A DNA stretch of 64,000 bases from Sphingopyxis flava (GTDB taxonomy: Bacteria > Pseudomonadota > Alphaproteobacteria > Sphingomonadales > Sphingomonadaceae): positions 62,001-126,000 of the forward strand of contig NZ_FUYP01000004.1 of the NCBI RefSeq assembly GCF_900168005.1, in the 5' to 3' direction. This document shows, piece after piece, positions 1 through 8,999 of the stretch; the stretch's first letter is position 1, and the number at the start of each line of letters is the position of its first letter. The position numbers were made by a program, and so were the translations under genes. The notes beneath the pieces are model-generated. The model made no database searches, was not told where the DNA came from, and saw only the letters and a program-made list of their open reading frames with translations.

Positions 1-711
1 ATCGTCGGGGGTCGCTATCTGCTCTCGAGCGGCGCCTTTGCCCTGGCAACGCGTCTTCGGCACCCCGGCCTCTATCGCGGGAGGGAGGCGCAGATACGGC
101 GCGAAATCGGCTGGAGCCTTGCGAGCGCCGCCATTTATGGCATCCCCGCAGGTGTTGTCGCCTGGGGCTGGCAAGCACGGGACTGGACGCGCATCTACAC
201 TGATGCGGACGCCTTTGCCCTCTGGTATTTGCCGGTGAGCCTGTTTGCCTACCTCTTAATCCATGACAGCTGGTTCTATTGGACGCACCGGGCGATGCAC
301 CGCCCCTGGCTGTTCCGCCGGGCGCATGCGGTGCATCACGCAAGCCGTCCCCCGACGGCCTGGGCTGCGATGAGCTTTCATCCCCTGGAAGCACTGACGG
401 GCGCTATCGTCATACCGGCGCTGGTCTTCGTCATCCCGATCCATGTCGCCGTGCTTGGCCTCATCCTCGCCATCATGACGCTGATGGGCGTTGCCAATCA
501 TATGGGGTGGGAAATCGCGCCCCGCGCACTGGTGCATGGACGCGCGGGGCGCTGGCTGATAACCGCAACGCATCATGAGGCTCATCACGCGGTCTATCGG
601 GGAAATTATGGGCTCTATTTTCGCTTCTGGGACAAGGCTTGCGGCACGGATATCGGGCTTGGCTCTTTGTCCGCTCCTGATCGGCGCAAGCACAGCCCCG
701 CCGAGCGTTGA
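1..711 (+). CDS. Sterol desaturase / fatty acid hydroxylase family protein (5' end outside window)
   Basis: The frame is open from the first base, so the N-terminus lies upstream of the window. The visible 236 residues contain the three histidine clusters of the membrane di-iron hydroxylase/desaturase superfamily: H-x7-H-x3-H in HDSWFYWTHRAMH (visible residues 88-100), HAVHH (109-113) and HHEAHH (about 191-196). Hydrophobic stretches lie between them. These histidines bind the two irons that activate O2 for hydroxylation or desaturation of a membrane lipid; the substrate (sterol, carotenoid, hopanoid or fatty acid) cannot be read from sequence. The C-terminus overlaps the first 104 bases of the next gene, which suggests translational coupling. 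Family assignment is secure, substrate unknown. Confidence 0.88.
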   Translation: MVGGRYLLSSGAFALATRLRHPGLYRGREAQIRREIGWSLASAAIYGIPAGVVAWGWQARDWTRIYTDADAFALWYLPVSLFAYLLIHDSWFYWTHRAMHRPWLFRRAHAVHHASRPPTAWAAMSFHPLEALTGAIVIPALVFVIPIHVAVLGLILAIMTLMGVANHMGWEIAPRALVHGRAGRWLITATHHEAHHAVYRGNYGLYFRFWDKACGTDIGLGSLSAPDRRKHSPAER

Positions 712-1066
712 AGTGAGCGTGACCGGGCTGCGCAGCACGAAAGGGCAGTTGCTCGTCTGCCTGACCACAAACCCCAAGGCTTTTCCCGACTGCAGTGATG
801 ACAAAGGCGCGGTACGAATGGCGGTGAAGGCCGGGGCCGCTTCCGATTTCGTCATCGAGGCGCCCGCCAATGGCACCTATGCGATTGCCGTCGTCCACGA
901 CGAGAATGGTAACCACCGGATGGACAAGGCACTGTTCCTGCCAAAGGAGGGTTTCGGCTTTTCCCGCAATCCCGCGATCACTGTCGGCCCGCCGAGCTTC
1001 AGAGCGGCAAGCTTTGCCCTCGACGGCGAGTCGCGGCAGGCGATTCGCATGAAATATATGCTGTAA
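608..1066 (+). CDS. Secreted DUF2141 domain protein
   Basis: 152 residues from the ATG at 608. An N-terminal signal peptide (MGSIFASGTRLAARISGLAL, then a CPLLIGASTA-type cleavage region) leads into a DUF2141 domain with the typical elements VTGLRSTKGQLLVCL, GTYAIAVVHDENGNHRMD and PKEGFGFSRNP. Members are small exported beta-sandwich proteins of unknown function. An ATG further upstream at 575 would add 11 residues, but the signal peptide reads best from 608, where GGGGAA precedes the start closely. The whole signal-peptide region is encoded out of frame inside the 3' end of the desaturase gene. The two genes are probably cotranscribed; a shared membrane lipid role is only a guess. Confidence 0.85.
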   Translation: MGSIFASGTRLAARISGLALCPLLIGASTAPPSVEVSVTGLRSTKGQLLVCLTTNPKAFPDCSDDKGAVRMAVKAGAASDFVIEAPANGTYAIAVVHDENGNHRMDKALFLPKEGFGFSRNPAITVGPPSFRAASFALDGESRQAIRMKYML

Positions 1067-1090
1067 CCACCCGCCGCGCGCTGTACCTGC

Positions 1091-1438
1091 TCAGGGCAGG
1101 GCTGCGGTAACGATGACCTCGACCTTATAGTCAGGGGTCGCGAGGCGAACCTCGCCGGTCGCGCGGGTCGGCGCGCCCGCGCCCCCCAACCACTCTTCCC
1201 ACACGCTGTTCATCGCGCCGAAATCGGCCATGTCGGCGAGCCAGATCATCGCGGTCAGCAACCGCGACTTGTCGGTGCCCGCCTCGGCGAGCAGGCGGTC
1301 GACCTGCGCGAGGACGGCGCGGGTCTGACTGGCCGCATCGTCGCCCGGCGCGCCAACCTGGCCCGCGAGGTAAACAATGCCATTATGGATCACGGCTTGG
1401 CTCATGCGCGAGCCCGAATGAAGGCGCTCGATACTCAT
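1091..1438 (-). CDS. RidA family protein (enamine/imine deaminase)
   Basis: 115 residues, the normal length of the YjgF/YER057c/UK114 (Rid) family. The ends of the conserved core are visible: GIVYLAGQVG near residue 20-30 and APTRATGEVRLATPDYKVEVIVTAAL at the C-terminus, although the usual Arg before the substrate carboxylate sits in APTRAT. Rid proteins hydrolyse reactive 2-aminoacrylate or iminopropionate. It lies 16 bases after dadA, in the same direction, so it is the last gene of a racemase-dadA-ridA operon. There it would be expected to hasten hydrolysis of the imino acid released by the dehydrogenase, which is inference from context. Confidence 0.9.
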   Translation of the reverse strand: MSIERLHSGSRMSQAVIHNGIVYLAGQVGAPGDDAASQTRAVLAQVDRLLAEAGTDKSRLLTAMIWLADMADFGAMNSVWEEWLGGAGAPTRATGEVRLATPDYKVEVIVTAALP

Positions 1439-1454
1439 GGCAATCTCCTTTGGG

Positions 1455-2714
1455 TTAATGTGAATAGCGGTCGAGCCCCAAAGCTTCGGGGTCGATCGGC
1501 GGTGTCTCGCCGCCGATGAGGCTGGCGATCAGACGACCCGAGCCGCATGCCATCGTCCAGCCCAAAGTGCCATGCCCCGTGTTGAGGAACAGATTTGAAA
1601 TCGGTGTCTTTCCGACGATCGGCGTGCTGTCCGGTGTCATCGGGCGCAGCCCGCTCCAGAAATTGGACGGCGCTTCGTTGGCGGCAGCACCAGGGAACAG
1701 ATCATTCAGCGAGTGTCGCAGCGTTCCCTCGCGCCGCGGCGGAAGCGCGCGATTGAAGCCCGAAAGCTCGGCCATGCCGCCGACGCGGATACGGTCCCCA
1801 AGCCGGGTGATCGCGACCTTGTAGCTTTCGTCGAGCAGCGTCGAAGCCGGCGCGCGTTCGGGATCGGCGACCGGCAGCGTGATCGAGTAGCCCTTCACGG
1901 GATAAATGGGGAGTCGAAGTCCCAGCGGCCGTAAAAGCGCGGGCGAATAGCTTGCGAGCGCGACCAGATAGGCGTCTGCTCGCAGCACGCCGGCGGCCGT
2001 ATGAACCGCGGAAACCCTTCCTCCCTCCATTTCGAGGCGCTCGATCCGCGTGTTGTATCGCAGATCAACGCCCTTCGCGGGCAGCAGCGCGGCGAGCTTG
2101 CTCGTAAAGACATGGCAGTCGCCTGTCTCGTCGTGCGGGAGCCGTAGCCCGCCAAGGAAACGATCGCGCGCACCGGCGAGGCCCGGCTCGGCGCCGATGC
2201 AGCCGTCGCGATCGAGCAGCTCGAACGCGACGCCGTAGTCGCGAAGTACGGCAATATCCCCCGCGCTTGCTTCGCGTTGCTTTTCGGTACGGAAGAGCTG
2301 GAGGGTACCTTGCGAGCGATGGTCATAGTCGAGACCGAGCTGGGCGCGCAGTGCGACAAGTTCGTCGCGGCTATATTCGGCGAGCCGCACCATGCGGCTC
2401 TTGTTCAGCGCGTAGCGGGAAGCAGTGCAGTTGCGCAGCATTGCAAGCGTCCAGCGCAGCATCGCCATGTCGAGCCGCGGCTCGATGATCAGCGGCGCGT
2501 GCTTCATGAACAGCCAGCGCAGCGCCTTTGCCGGAATGCCCGGCGCCGCCCAGGGCGAGGCATAGCCCGGCGAAATCTCGCCCGCATTGGCGAAGCTGGT
2601 TTCGAGCGCCGGGCCGGGCTGGCGGTCGACCAGCACAACTTCATGCCCCGCCTCGGCGAGATACCAGGCGGAGGTAACGCCAATGACGCCGGCGCCCAAC
2701 ACGATGACCTTCAT
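1455..2714 (-). CDS. dadA: D-amino acid dehydrogenase, FAD-dependent small subunit type
   Basis: 419 residues. The N-terminus has the Rossmann FAD motif [20 protein letters not shown] followed by an acidic-ended strand (VVLVD). Near the C-terminus are [18 protein letters not shown] and [16 protein letters not shown], typical of the DAO family DadA. The enzyme oxidises D-alanine and other D-amino acids to 2-oxo acids and ammonia, passing electrons to the membrane quinone pool. The ATG at 2714 overlaps the racemase stop (TGATG), so the two are translationally coupled; a TTG one codon earlier is less likely. With the racemase this gives the classical L-alanine to pyruvate route. Confidence 0.93.
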   Translation of the reverse strand: MKVIVLGAGVIGVTSAWYLAEAGHEVVLVDRQPGPALETSFANAGEISPGYASPWAAPGIPAKALRWLFMKHAPLIIEPRLDMAMLRWTLAMLRNCTASRYALNKSRMVRLAEYSRDELVALRAQLGLDYDHRSQGTLQLFRTEKQREASAGDIAVLRDYGVAFELLDRDGCIGAEPGLAGARDRFLGGLRLPHDETGDCHVFTSKLAALLPAKGVDLRYNTRIERLEMEGGRVSAVHTAAGVLRADAYLVALASYSPALLRPLGLRLPIYPVKGYSITLPVADPERAPASTLLDESYKVAITRLGDRIRVGGMAELSGFNRALPPRREGTLRHSLNDLFPGAAANEAPSNFWSGLRPMTPDSTPIVGKTPISNLFLNTGHGTLGWTMACGSGRLIASLIGGETPPIDPEALGLDRYSH

Positions 2715-3859
2715 CAAATGTCTCCCGGGAGGACGACCTCGGCGGCGGCGTCCTCGACAAGGATGCGCGCGTGACGCGCACCGAGCCGCGTCAGTATTTC
2801 ATAAGCGATGGTGCCCGCATCGTGCGCGACATCGGCGAGCGATTGCGACGGACCCAAGAATTGCACGAATTCGCCCTCGGCGAGTTCGTCTTCGGGAAGC
2901 GCGCTGATGTCCACTGTGAGGCTGTCCATCGACACGCGCCCGACGATGGGCAGCCGTATGCCGCGGTGCCAGGCTGCTCCTGCGCCGACGCCGAGAGAGC
3001 GCGGCCAGCCATCGGCGTAGCCGAGCGCGATCGTCGCGAGCCGCTGCGTTGCAGGGGCGATATGGTCGAGTCCATAACCGACCCCCGTTCCCGCCGCGAT
3101 GGTGCGGATCTGGAGCACACGAGCATCGAGCCGGACAACGGGGCGCAGCCCCCGCGCATGCGGGCCCGGATCGACGCCGAACAGCGCAACGCCCGGGCGC
3201 GCGAGTTGACCGTGAAACGCCGCTGGGAGAAAGGCGCCGCCGCTGTTGGCGATGGACAGGGGCAGGCCCGGGAAATGCGCTGCAACCCGGCGAAATACGG
3301 CAAGCTGCTCTTCATTCGTCGCGCAGTCGGGCTCGTCGGCGCAGGCGAGATGCGTCATCAGAAGATGGAGGTCGAGCTCACCGACGCGCGCCGGGTCGGC
3401 GGCGAGCGCGATCGCATCCTCCGCCGCGAGGCCGAGGCGCGACATGCCGCTGTCGATGTGCAGCGCGGCGGGAAGCGGATATCCCAGCTTCCGGGCGTAG
3501 GCGCGCCAGCGAGAGACCTGAGACAAGGAATTGAGCACCGGAACAGCGCCCGCGGCGGCGCAAGATGCTTCGCTCGCCGGGTCGAGTCCATGGAGGATGA
3601 AGATCGTCGCATCGGCGCCGACCGCGCGCATCAATGGTGCCGCCTCGGCGAGCTGGGCGACGAAAAAGGCGCGGCAGCCTTCGCGATAAAGCGCCGAGCC
3701 GACGCGCGTTGCGCCGAGACCATAGGCATTTGCTTTGACCACCGCACCGCAGCGCGCGGGCGCTACGCGATCGGCGAGCGTGCGGTAATTGGCGCGAAGG
3801 GCGTCGAGGTCGATGCCAAGGCGGCTCGAACAGGTTTCAACGCAAGATAATTGCTGCAT
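2714..3859 (-). CDS. dadX: Alanine racemase (catabolic, PLP-dependent)
   Basis: 381 residues from the ATG at 3859, chosen because GGGAG lies six bases upstream; an ATG at 3904 would add 15 residues with a poorer ribosome site. The PLP lysine sits in [11 protein letters not shown], and the second domain has [28 protein letters not shown] with the catalytic tyrosine region, then [12 protein letters not shown]. It interconverts L- and D-alanine. Its place as first gene before dadA and ridA, divergent from an Lrp-type regulator, points to the catabolic enzyme (DadX) rather than the cell-wall one (Alr), although the two cannot be told apart by sequence alone. Confidence 0.92.
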   Translation of the reverse strand: MQQLSCVETCSSRLGIDLDALRANYRTLADRVAPARCGAVVKANAYGLGATRVGSALYREGCRAFFVAQLAEAAPLMRAVGADATIFILHGLDPASEASCAAAGAVPVLNSLSQVSRWRAYARKLGYPLPAALHIDSGMSRLGLAAEDAIALAADPARVGELDLHLLMTHLACADEPDCATNEEQLAVFRRVAAHFPGLPLSIANSGGAFLPAAFHGQLARPGVALFGVDPGPHARGLRPVVRLDARVLQIRTIAAGTGVGYGLDHIAPATQRLATIALGYADGWPRSLGVGAGAAWHRGIRLPIVGRVSMDSLTVDISALPEDELAEGEFVQFLGPSQSLADVAHDAGTIAYEILTRLGARHARILVEDAAAEVVLPGDI

Positions 3860-3952
3860 ATCGCGCTCCCGCTCAGGAGAAAGATAGCGAATATTGTGCT
3901 GCATTTTTCACCGATCTATATATTGTTGGGACCGAACACCTGCGTAATTTCA

Positions 3953-3983
3953 GCAGAATTTGCGAAATATTGGAATTTTCTGC
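3953..3983. promoter_or_regulatory. Candidate Lrp/AsnC operator between dadX and the Lrp gene
   Basis: A 31-bp dyad has arms GCAGAA (3953-3958) and TTCTGC (3978-3983) around an AT-rich centre, ending directly before the regulator's ATG. The arms resemble Lrp half sites (CAG...CTG around A/T). The element AATATTG or TATATTG also occurs at 3890, 3919 and 3966, so several binding positions may exist across the 124-base divergent region. Autoregulation and control of the dad operon by the divergent Lrp protein is the expected arrangement, but it is not shown here. Confidence 0.55.
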
Positions 3984-4430
3984 ATGCACGCGCTTGACGA
4001 CGCCGACCGGCGCATCCTTACCCGCCTTCGCCTCGACGCGCGGATCACCAACAGCGCGCTCGCTGCCGAGGTCGGGCTTTCGCCCTCAGCCTGCCTTCGG
4101 CGCGTGCGCCTGCTTGAGAGGTCGGGAATTATTCGCGGCTATACCGCGATCGTTTCGGGTGCGGCGCCCGACGAAGGCACGGTCGCGATCGTGCAGATCG
4201 AGCTTGAACGGCAGACCGAGGAATATCTCGTCCGCTTCGAGGCGGCGCTACGCCGCCACCCCGAAATTCAGGAATGGTATCTGATGACCGGCGACGGCGA
4301 TTATATCCTCCGCGTCCAGATTGCCGGGATCGACGATTATGGCGTCTTTCACCGCGACGTCCTTTCGCGCCTCCCCGGCGTTTCGCGCATCACGTCGAGT
4401 TTTGCGATGCGCAGCCACCGCCGCATGTGA
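3984..4430 (+). CDS. Lrp/AsnC family transcriptional regulator
   Basis: 148 residues from the ATG at 3984 (GGAA eight bases upstream; a TTG at 3960 would lie inside the dyad). N-terminal winged helix-turn-helix: DDADRRILTRLRLDARITNSALAAEVGLSPSACLRRVRLLERSGII, then a RAM/AsnC ligand-binding domain with PEIQEWYLMTGDGDYILRV and a closing LPGVSRITSSFAM. Such proteins form octameric or dimeric discs that sense amino acids. Divergence from the dadX-dadA-ridA operon suggests that it responds to alanine and regulates that operon, as in other proteobacteria (DadR/AlaR type). Confidence 0.92.
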   Translation: MHALDDADRRILTRLRLDARITNSALAAEVGLSPSACLRRVRLLERSGIIRGYTAIVSGAAPDEGTVAIVQIELERQTEEYLVRFEAALRRHPEIQEWYLMTGDGDYILRVQIAGIDDYGVFHRDVLSRLPGVSRITSSFAMRSHRRM

Positions 4431-4486
4431 GCCCGGAATCGCCAATTGGCGATACAAACGCAGACCGATCGTCTAAGGGATCGCGC

Positions 4487-6160
4487 GTGACCGCATTCTT
4501 TCTCCGCATCACCACGCTTGCAGATCGCTATACCAAGCTGTCGGCGTTCCTTCTGGGGCTCGTTTCTGCAACCGGCTTCGCACCGCTGAACCTCTGGCCC
4601 CTGACCCTGCTCGCGCTCGCGGCCTGGATGGCGCTCGTCGCGCGGAGCGCCGCGGGCTGGCGCGCGTTCGGAATCGGTTGGGCGTTCGGCCTTGGGCATT
4701 TCGCACTCGGCCTCAATTGGATCGCGACCGCCTTCACTTACCAGGCGGCGATGCCGGCCTGGCTCGGCTGGGTCGCGGTACTCCTGTTGTCGCTTTATTT
4801 GGCCGTCTACCCCGCGCTCACAGCCTGGAGCGCGTGGGCGGTGCAGCGATACGCCGCGTCCGCGAAGGTCGCCGCGGGCAGCCCACGCCCAAGTCCGAAT
4901 GCAATCCCGGCTGTTGCAGGGCTAACATTGTCCTTCATCCTCGCCTTCGCCGCTTTCTGGACGCTCACCGAATGGCTGCGAAGCTGGATTTTCACCGGTT
5001 TCGCCTGGAATCCTCTGGGCGCAATTCTCGTTCCGGTTTCGCTGGCCTCCCCGGCGAGGACCATCGGGACGTACGGCCTGTCGGGGCTCACTCTGCTGTG
5101 GGTCGGATGGGGGCTGCGCCTGGCGTTCCGGTGGCCGGCAACCTTTCGCAGCAGGCCCAAGAACGGCACCTACTTTGCTACCGTGATCCTCGCCCCCATT
5201 GCGTTTCTCTGTGTGCCGGTTCTGGTAGCGCTGCTCACCAACATGAGCGTCGCCGAATCTTCGCAGCGCGGCGCGACCCCCGTCACCCTTGTCCAGCCCA
5301 ATATTGGACAGGAGGACAAATGGGAGGGCGGCAAGGCCGACGCCAATTTCGCCAAGCTCGCGCGGCTGACGATTCCGAAGGATGAGACCCCGCGTCTGAT
5401 CCTGTGGCCCGAGGCGGCAATCCCTGATTACCTCGAGGCCGGCTATCCGTCGGTCTATTACGACCGCCCGCCGGCTGCGGCGCGCGGCCGGCTGACCGAC
5501 CTCATGAACCCAGGCGACCTGATGCTGCTCGGCGCGCTCAAGCTCGAACTCGACCGCACCGGGGACGTCGTCGGCGCACGCAATGCGGTCATGACCCTCC
5601 ATTCCGACGGCACGCTCGGCCCGCGCTACGACAAGGCGCATCTTGTTCCCTACGGCGAATATCTGCCGATGCGTTCTGTGCTTTCGGCCATCGGTCTGTC
5701 GCGGCTCGCACCGGGCGATATCGACTTCTGGCCTGGCCTGGGCGCACGAACGCTCGACCTCGGGCGCTTCGGCAGGGCCGGTCTGCAAATCTGCTACGAG
5801 ATCATCTTCTCGGGGCAGGTGGTCGACCGCGCTCACCGTCCTGATTTCATCTTCAATCCATCGAACGATGCCTGGTTCGGCGCCTGGGGTCCGCCGCAGC
5901 ATCTGGCGCAGGCACGGCTGCGTGCGATCGAGGAGGGCCTGCCCGTTCTGCGCGCGACGCCGACGGGCATCAGCGCGGTAATCGCTGCGGACGGGCGCGT
6001 CCTCCACGCGATCCCGATGCACATGGCGGGGCGGATCGACAGCTTGATTCCGCGCGCGGGCGCACCGACGCCATTTGCGCGCTACGGGAACTTAGTGCCC
6101 GTCGGTCTCGCGCTGCTGCTCATCGCGGCTGCCATTGCCTTTCGGCGCCGCGGGCGCTAA
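4487..6160 (+). CDS. lnt: Apolipoprotein N-acyltransferase
   Basis: 557 residues starting at GTG 4487, preceded by AAGGGA at a seven-base spacing. About seven N-terminal hydrophobic segments come first, then a periplasmic carbon-nitrogen hydrolase (nitrilase) domain from roughly residue 270, and a last membrane helix (NLVPVGLALLLIAAAIAF). The catalytic triad is readable: Glu309 in LILWPEAAIPDY, Lys383 in GPRYDKAHLVPYGEYLP and Cys436 in GLQICYEIIF. It transfers an acyl chain from phospholipid to the N-terminal cysteine of diacylglyceryl lipoproteins, the last step of lipoprotein maturation in the inner membrane. It precedes metK by 52 bases. Confidence 0.96.
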   Translation: MTAFFLRITTLADRYTKLSAFLLGLVSATGFAPLNLWPLTLLALAAWMALVARSAAGWRAFGIGWAFGLGHFALGLNWIATAFTYQAAMPAWLGWVAVLLLSLYLAVYPALTAWSAWAVQRYAASAKVAAGSPRPSPNAIPAVAGLTLSFILAFAAFWTLTEWLRSWIFTGFAWNPLGAILVPVSLASPARTIGTYGLSGLTLLWVGWGLRLAFRWPATFRSRPKNGTYFATVILAPIAFLCVPVLVALLTNMSVAESSQRGATPVTLVQPNIGQEDKWEGGKADANFAKLARLTIPKDETPRLILWPEAAIPDYLEAGYPSVYYDRPPAAARGRLTDLMNPGDLMLLGALKLELDRTGDVVGARNAVMTLHSDGTLGPRYDKAHLVPYGEYLPMRSVLSAIGLSRLAPGDIDFWPGLGARTLDLGRFGRAGLQICYEIIFSGQVVDRAHRPDFIFNPSNDAWFGAWGPPQHLAQARLRAIEEGLPVLRATPTGISAVIAADGRVLHAIPMHMAGRIDSLIPRAGAPTPFARYGNLVPVGLALLLIAAAIAFRRRGR

Positions 6161-6170
6161 CAGCAGCGCG

Positions 6171-6190
6171 ACATAAAGCATCCTTTATAT
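6171..6190. promoter_or_regulatory. Palindromic operator-like site before metK
   Basis: ACATAAAG (6171-6178) and CTTTATAT (6183-6190) form a 20-bp near-perfect palindrome with a four-base centre, the only AT-rich patch in the 52-base lnt-metK gap. Palindromes of this kind in front of methionine-cycle genes are targets of SahR-type ArsR regulators in proteobacteria; that link is inferred from position, not from a matching consensus I can test. The gap is too short for the larger SAM riboswitches and shows no other obvious fold. Confidence 0.5.
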
Positions 6191-6212
6191 CCGATCCACA
6201 GAAGGCATCTCC

Positions 6213-7436
6213 ATGCGCAACAGCTTCCTTTTCACGTCCGAGAGCGTGTCCGAAGGTCACCCCGACAAGGTGTCGGACCAGATTTCGGATTCGATCGTCG
6301 ACCTGTTCCTGTCGAAGGATCCCGAGGCGCGTGTCGCGTGCGAGACACTGACCACCACCCAGCTTGTCGTGCTAGCGGGCGAGATTCGCTGCAAAGGCGT
6401 CTACGAAAATGGCGAATGGGCACCGGGCGCGCTGGAAGAGATCGAGGCGACCGTCCGCAAGACGGTGAAGGAAATCGGCTACGAGCAGGATGGTTTTCAT
6501 TGGGAAACGCTGCGCTTCGAGAATAATCTTCACGGCCAGTCGGCCCATATCGCGCAGGGCGTCGACGAAAGCGGCGACAAGGACGAAGGCGCCGGCGACC
6601 AGGGCATTATGTTCGGCTACGCCTCGGACGAGACACCCGACCTCATGCCGGCTACGCTCGATTACAGTCACAAGATTCTGGAACGCATGGCGGCGGACCG
6701 CAAGTCGGGCAAGGCGCCGTTCCTCGAACCGGATGCGAAGAGCCAGGTCACGCTTCGTTACGCCAACGAGCGCCCGGTCGAGGCCACCGCGATCGTCGTC
6801 TCGACCCAGCATGCGCCCGGCTATTACTGGCACAATGGTGAAGGCGATGAGGCAAAATATGCGAAGCTTCGCGACTATGTGAAGAGCGTGGTTGCCGAGG
6901 TACTGCCCGCCGAACTGCTGACTGCCAACACCGTCTATCATATCAACCCGACCGGGCGTTTCGAGATCGGCGGGCCCGACGGTGATGCCGGACTGACCGG
7001 GCGCAAGATCATCGTCGACACCTATGGGGGTGCAAGCCCGCACGGCGGCGGCGCGTTCAGCGGCAAGGATCCGACCAAGGTCGACCGCTCGGCCGCCTAT
7101 ATCACGCGCTATCTTGCCAAGAATATCGTTGCAGCAGGGCTCGCGCGACGTTGCACCATCCAGCTCTCCTATGCGATCGGCGTCGCCGAGCCGCTGTCGG
7201 TCTATGTCGACCTCCACGGTACGGCCGCCAAGGGCGTGACCGAAGCGTCGCTTGAACAGCTGATTCCGCAACTCGTCCGCCTGACGCCGAAGGGCATCCG
7301 CACCCACCTCGGCCTCAACAAGCCGATCTACCGGCAGACCGCCGCTTATGGGCATTTCGGCCGCCAGGCGAACGGCGACGCTTTTCCGTGGGAGCGCACC
7401 GACCTGACCGACAAGCTGAAGGCGGCCTTCGCCTGA
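6213..7436 (+). CDS. metK: S-adenosylmethionine synthetase
   Basis: 407 residues, somewhat longer than the E. coli enzyme (384), as in many alphaproteobacteria. N-terminus [20 protein letters not shown] contains the ATP-binding GHPDK. The family signatures [12 protein letters not shown] and [19 protein letters not shown] are both present. It makes SAM from methionine and ATP in the cytoplasm. GAAGG lies seven bases before the ATG. It is followed by a strong hairpin and then trmB, a SAM-dependent tRNA methyltransferase. Confidence 0.98.
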   Translation: MRNSFLFTSESVSEGHPDKVSDQISDSIVDLFLSKDPEARVACETLTTTQLVVLAGEIRCKGVYENGEWAPGALEEIEATVRKTVKEIGYEQDGFHWETLRFENNLHGQSAHIAQGVDESGDKDEGAGDQGIMFGYASDETPDLMPATLDYSHKILERMAADRKSGKAPFLEPDAKSQVTLRYANERPVEATAIVVSTQHAPGYYWHNGEGDEAKYAKLRDYVKSVVAEVLPAELLTANTVYHINPTGRFEIGGPDGDAGLTGRKIIVDTYGGASPHGGGAFSGKDPTKVDRSAAYITRYLAKNIVAAGLARRCTIQLSYAIGVAEPLSVYVDLHGTAAKGVTEASLEQLIPQLVRLTPKGIRTHLGLNKPIYRQTAAYGHFGRQANGDAFPWERTDLTDKLKAAFA

Positions 7437-7443
7437 CGGATTG

Positions 7444-7464
7444 CCGGGGCGCTTGCCGCCCCGG
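7444..7464 (+). terminator. Hairpin between metK and trmB
   Basis: A perfect 8-bp GC stem (CCGGGGCG / CGCCCCGG) with a five-base loop starts eight bases after the metK stop codon. No T-run follows, so it may be an intrinsic terminator of the U-poor type common in GC-rich genomes, or an attenuating or RNA-protecting structure within an operon. Confidence 0.5.
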
Positions 7465-7488
7465 TCCCCGGACGCTAGGGCGCGCGCC

Positions 7489-8202
7489 ATGACCGCTTAC
7501 AAGTCGGGCGACCCGACCACACTGAACCGTCTCTACGGCCGCGCCAAGGGGAAGCCCCTGCGCGCGGGACAGCAGGATCTGGTCGATCATCTGCTTCCGC
7601 AGATTACCGTGCCCGAGGAAGGCGAAGTGTCGGCGGAGCGCTTGTTCGGGCAGGCATGCCCATTGCATTTTGAGATCGGTTTTGGCGGCGGCGAGCATAT
7701 GGCAGCGCGCGCGGACATGCTGCCCGATCATGGATTTATCGGTGCCGAGCCTTTCCTGAACGGCGTCGCGCAGGCCCTGGTCCACGTCAGCGGCGATCAT
7801 GGCGCGCATCCGCCGCTCGCCAATATTCGCATCCATCATGGAGACGCGCTGGAAGTCCTGCGCCGCATCCCCGACGGCGCCCTCTCCTTCGCCTATCTGC
7901 TCCACCCCGACCCCTGGCCGAAGGCGCGCCACGCGAAGCGGCGGATGATGAACGACGGTCCAGTCGATCTGATTGCGGCGAAACTAAAACCCGGCGGGGA
8001 GTTCCGTTTTGGCACCGACCACCCCGTCTACCTCGCCCACGCGCTCATGATAATGCAGCGCCACCGCCACCAGTTCGAATGGCTGGCAAAGGAGGCGAAG
8101 GACTTTCTCGTCCGCCCGAGCGGCTGGCCCGAGACGCGCTATGAAGCCAAGGCGCGCGCACAGGGGCATGAGGTCTGGTACTTCCGATACCGACGCATTT
8201 AG
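7489..8202 (+). CDS. trmB: tRNA (guanine-N7-)-methyltransferase
   Basis: 237 residues from ATG 7489, AGGG eight bases upstream. The SAM-binding motif EIGFGGGEH and the TrmB signature LHPDPWPKARHAKRR are clear, followed by LKPGGEFRFGTDH. The enzyme methylates N7 of G46 in the variable loop of tRNAs. An upstream in-frame start at 7441 would run through the metK hairpin and is rejected. It is the last regular gene before the integrase scar. Confidence 0.96.
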   Translation: MTAYKSGDPTTLNRLYGRAKGKPLRAGQQDLVDHLLPQITVPEEGEVSAERLFGQACPLHFEIGFGGGEHMAARADMLPDHGFIGAEPFLNGVAQALVHVSGDHGAHPPLANIRIHHGDALEVLRRIPDGALSFAYLLHPDPWPKARHAKRRMMNDGPVDLIAAKLKPGGEFRFGTDHPVYLAHALMIMQRHRHQFEWLAKEAKDFLVRPSGWPETRYEAKARAQGHEVWYFRYRRI

Positions 8203-8237
8203 CTCAATCGCTAGCCTCTAAATACCATGTTTTCCCA

Positions 8238-8260
8238 GCATGTTAAGCCAAAGAACATGC
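8238..8260. terminator. Inverted repeat downstream of trmB
   Basis: GCATGTT (8238-8244) and AACATGC (8254-8260) form a perfect 7-bp stem with a nine-base loop, 35 bases after the trmB stop. The neighbourhood is noticeably richer in A and T than the flanking genes. It may be a trmB terminator or part of the old integration site. Confidence 0.35.
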
Positions 8261-8372
8261 GATATTCTATCCGATGGCTTCCGCAATGGTGAGTGCTGGA
8301 TGATTATTTTTATGGTATCCGAAGTGCCATTGTGGCGACCGGGAAGATCACGATCCGAACGCTCGCCGCCCT

Positions 8373-8999
8373 TCAATCGCGCAGGCCTGCAAAGGCAAGG
8401 GCTGGGTCACCCTCGTCAAGCGGTCACTGAAGCTCCATGTGAAGCCGGTCCTTCGCGATAAGCCGCTGCCGACGGTCACGCGCGTCGACGTCGTCGCCGT
8501 GTTCGACCGGCTTCCCACGGACCAGATCGCCAATAAACGGAACGTGTTTGCGGTCCTGCGGCGCCTGTTCAAATGGGCGATCAGCCGCGGCGACATCGAA
8601 CGCAGCCCCATGGAGGGATGGAGACACCCCCTGCGGTCAAGCCGCGCGAACGCTGGCTTAGCGACGCGGAGCTTGCCCGAATCTGGGCCCAGGCGCCCAC
8701 GTGCCATCGCTGCTTCGGCCCGATTGTCAGACTGCTGATCGTGACAGGACAGCGGCGCGAGGAAGTCACCAGCCTTGATTGGGCGGAAGTGGACCGGGCC
8801 GAGCGGGAATGGCAACTCCCCGGCGATCGCGCGAAGAATGGCGAGCCGAACATCATTCCTCTCAACGATCTGGCCATTGCCGAACTGGACCAAGTTGCGG
8901 GCGGCGATCGCTGGCCGCGCAGCGGGCGTGTGTTCCCCACCTCGAGCGGCGCGGGCTTCACCGCCTATTCGAAGGGCAAGAAGAAGCTCGACAGGCAGG
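8373..8999 (+). pseudogene. Tyrosine recombinase (phage/island integrase) remnant, frameshifted and truncated at both ends
   Basis: In frame 3 the sequence reads as a core-binding domain (KGWVTLVKRSLKLHVKPVLR, then RVDVVAVFDRL and KRNVFAVLRRLFKWAISRGDIERSPMEG). Near 8617 the reading moves to frame 2 and continues with PPAVKPRERWLSDAELARIW, LIVTGQRREEVTSLDWAEVD (the first catalytic Arg), NGEPNIIPLND and SGAGFTAYSKGKKKLDRQ. A one-base loss at about 8617 explains the shift. The N-terminal arm-binding domain and the C-terminal half with the remaining His, Arg and Tyr catalytic residues are missing. After 9000 the frame runs into a coiled-coil-like tail (ARTAQAELEQFDSVLERLEA) of unknown origin up to about 9180. 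No attachment site or tRNA was seen beside it. Confidence 0.82.

Noticed and set aside
6161-6212. SAM riboswitch before metK
   Set aside because: Only 52 bases are available and they show one palindrome, not the pseudoknot or multi-helix fold of known SAM riboswitches.
8203-8330. tRNA gene as integration site of the integrase
   Set aside because: No cloverleaf or T-loop sequence could be found on either strand next to trmB.
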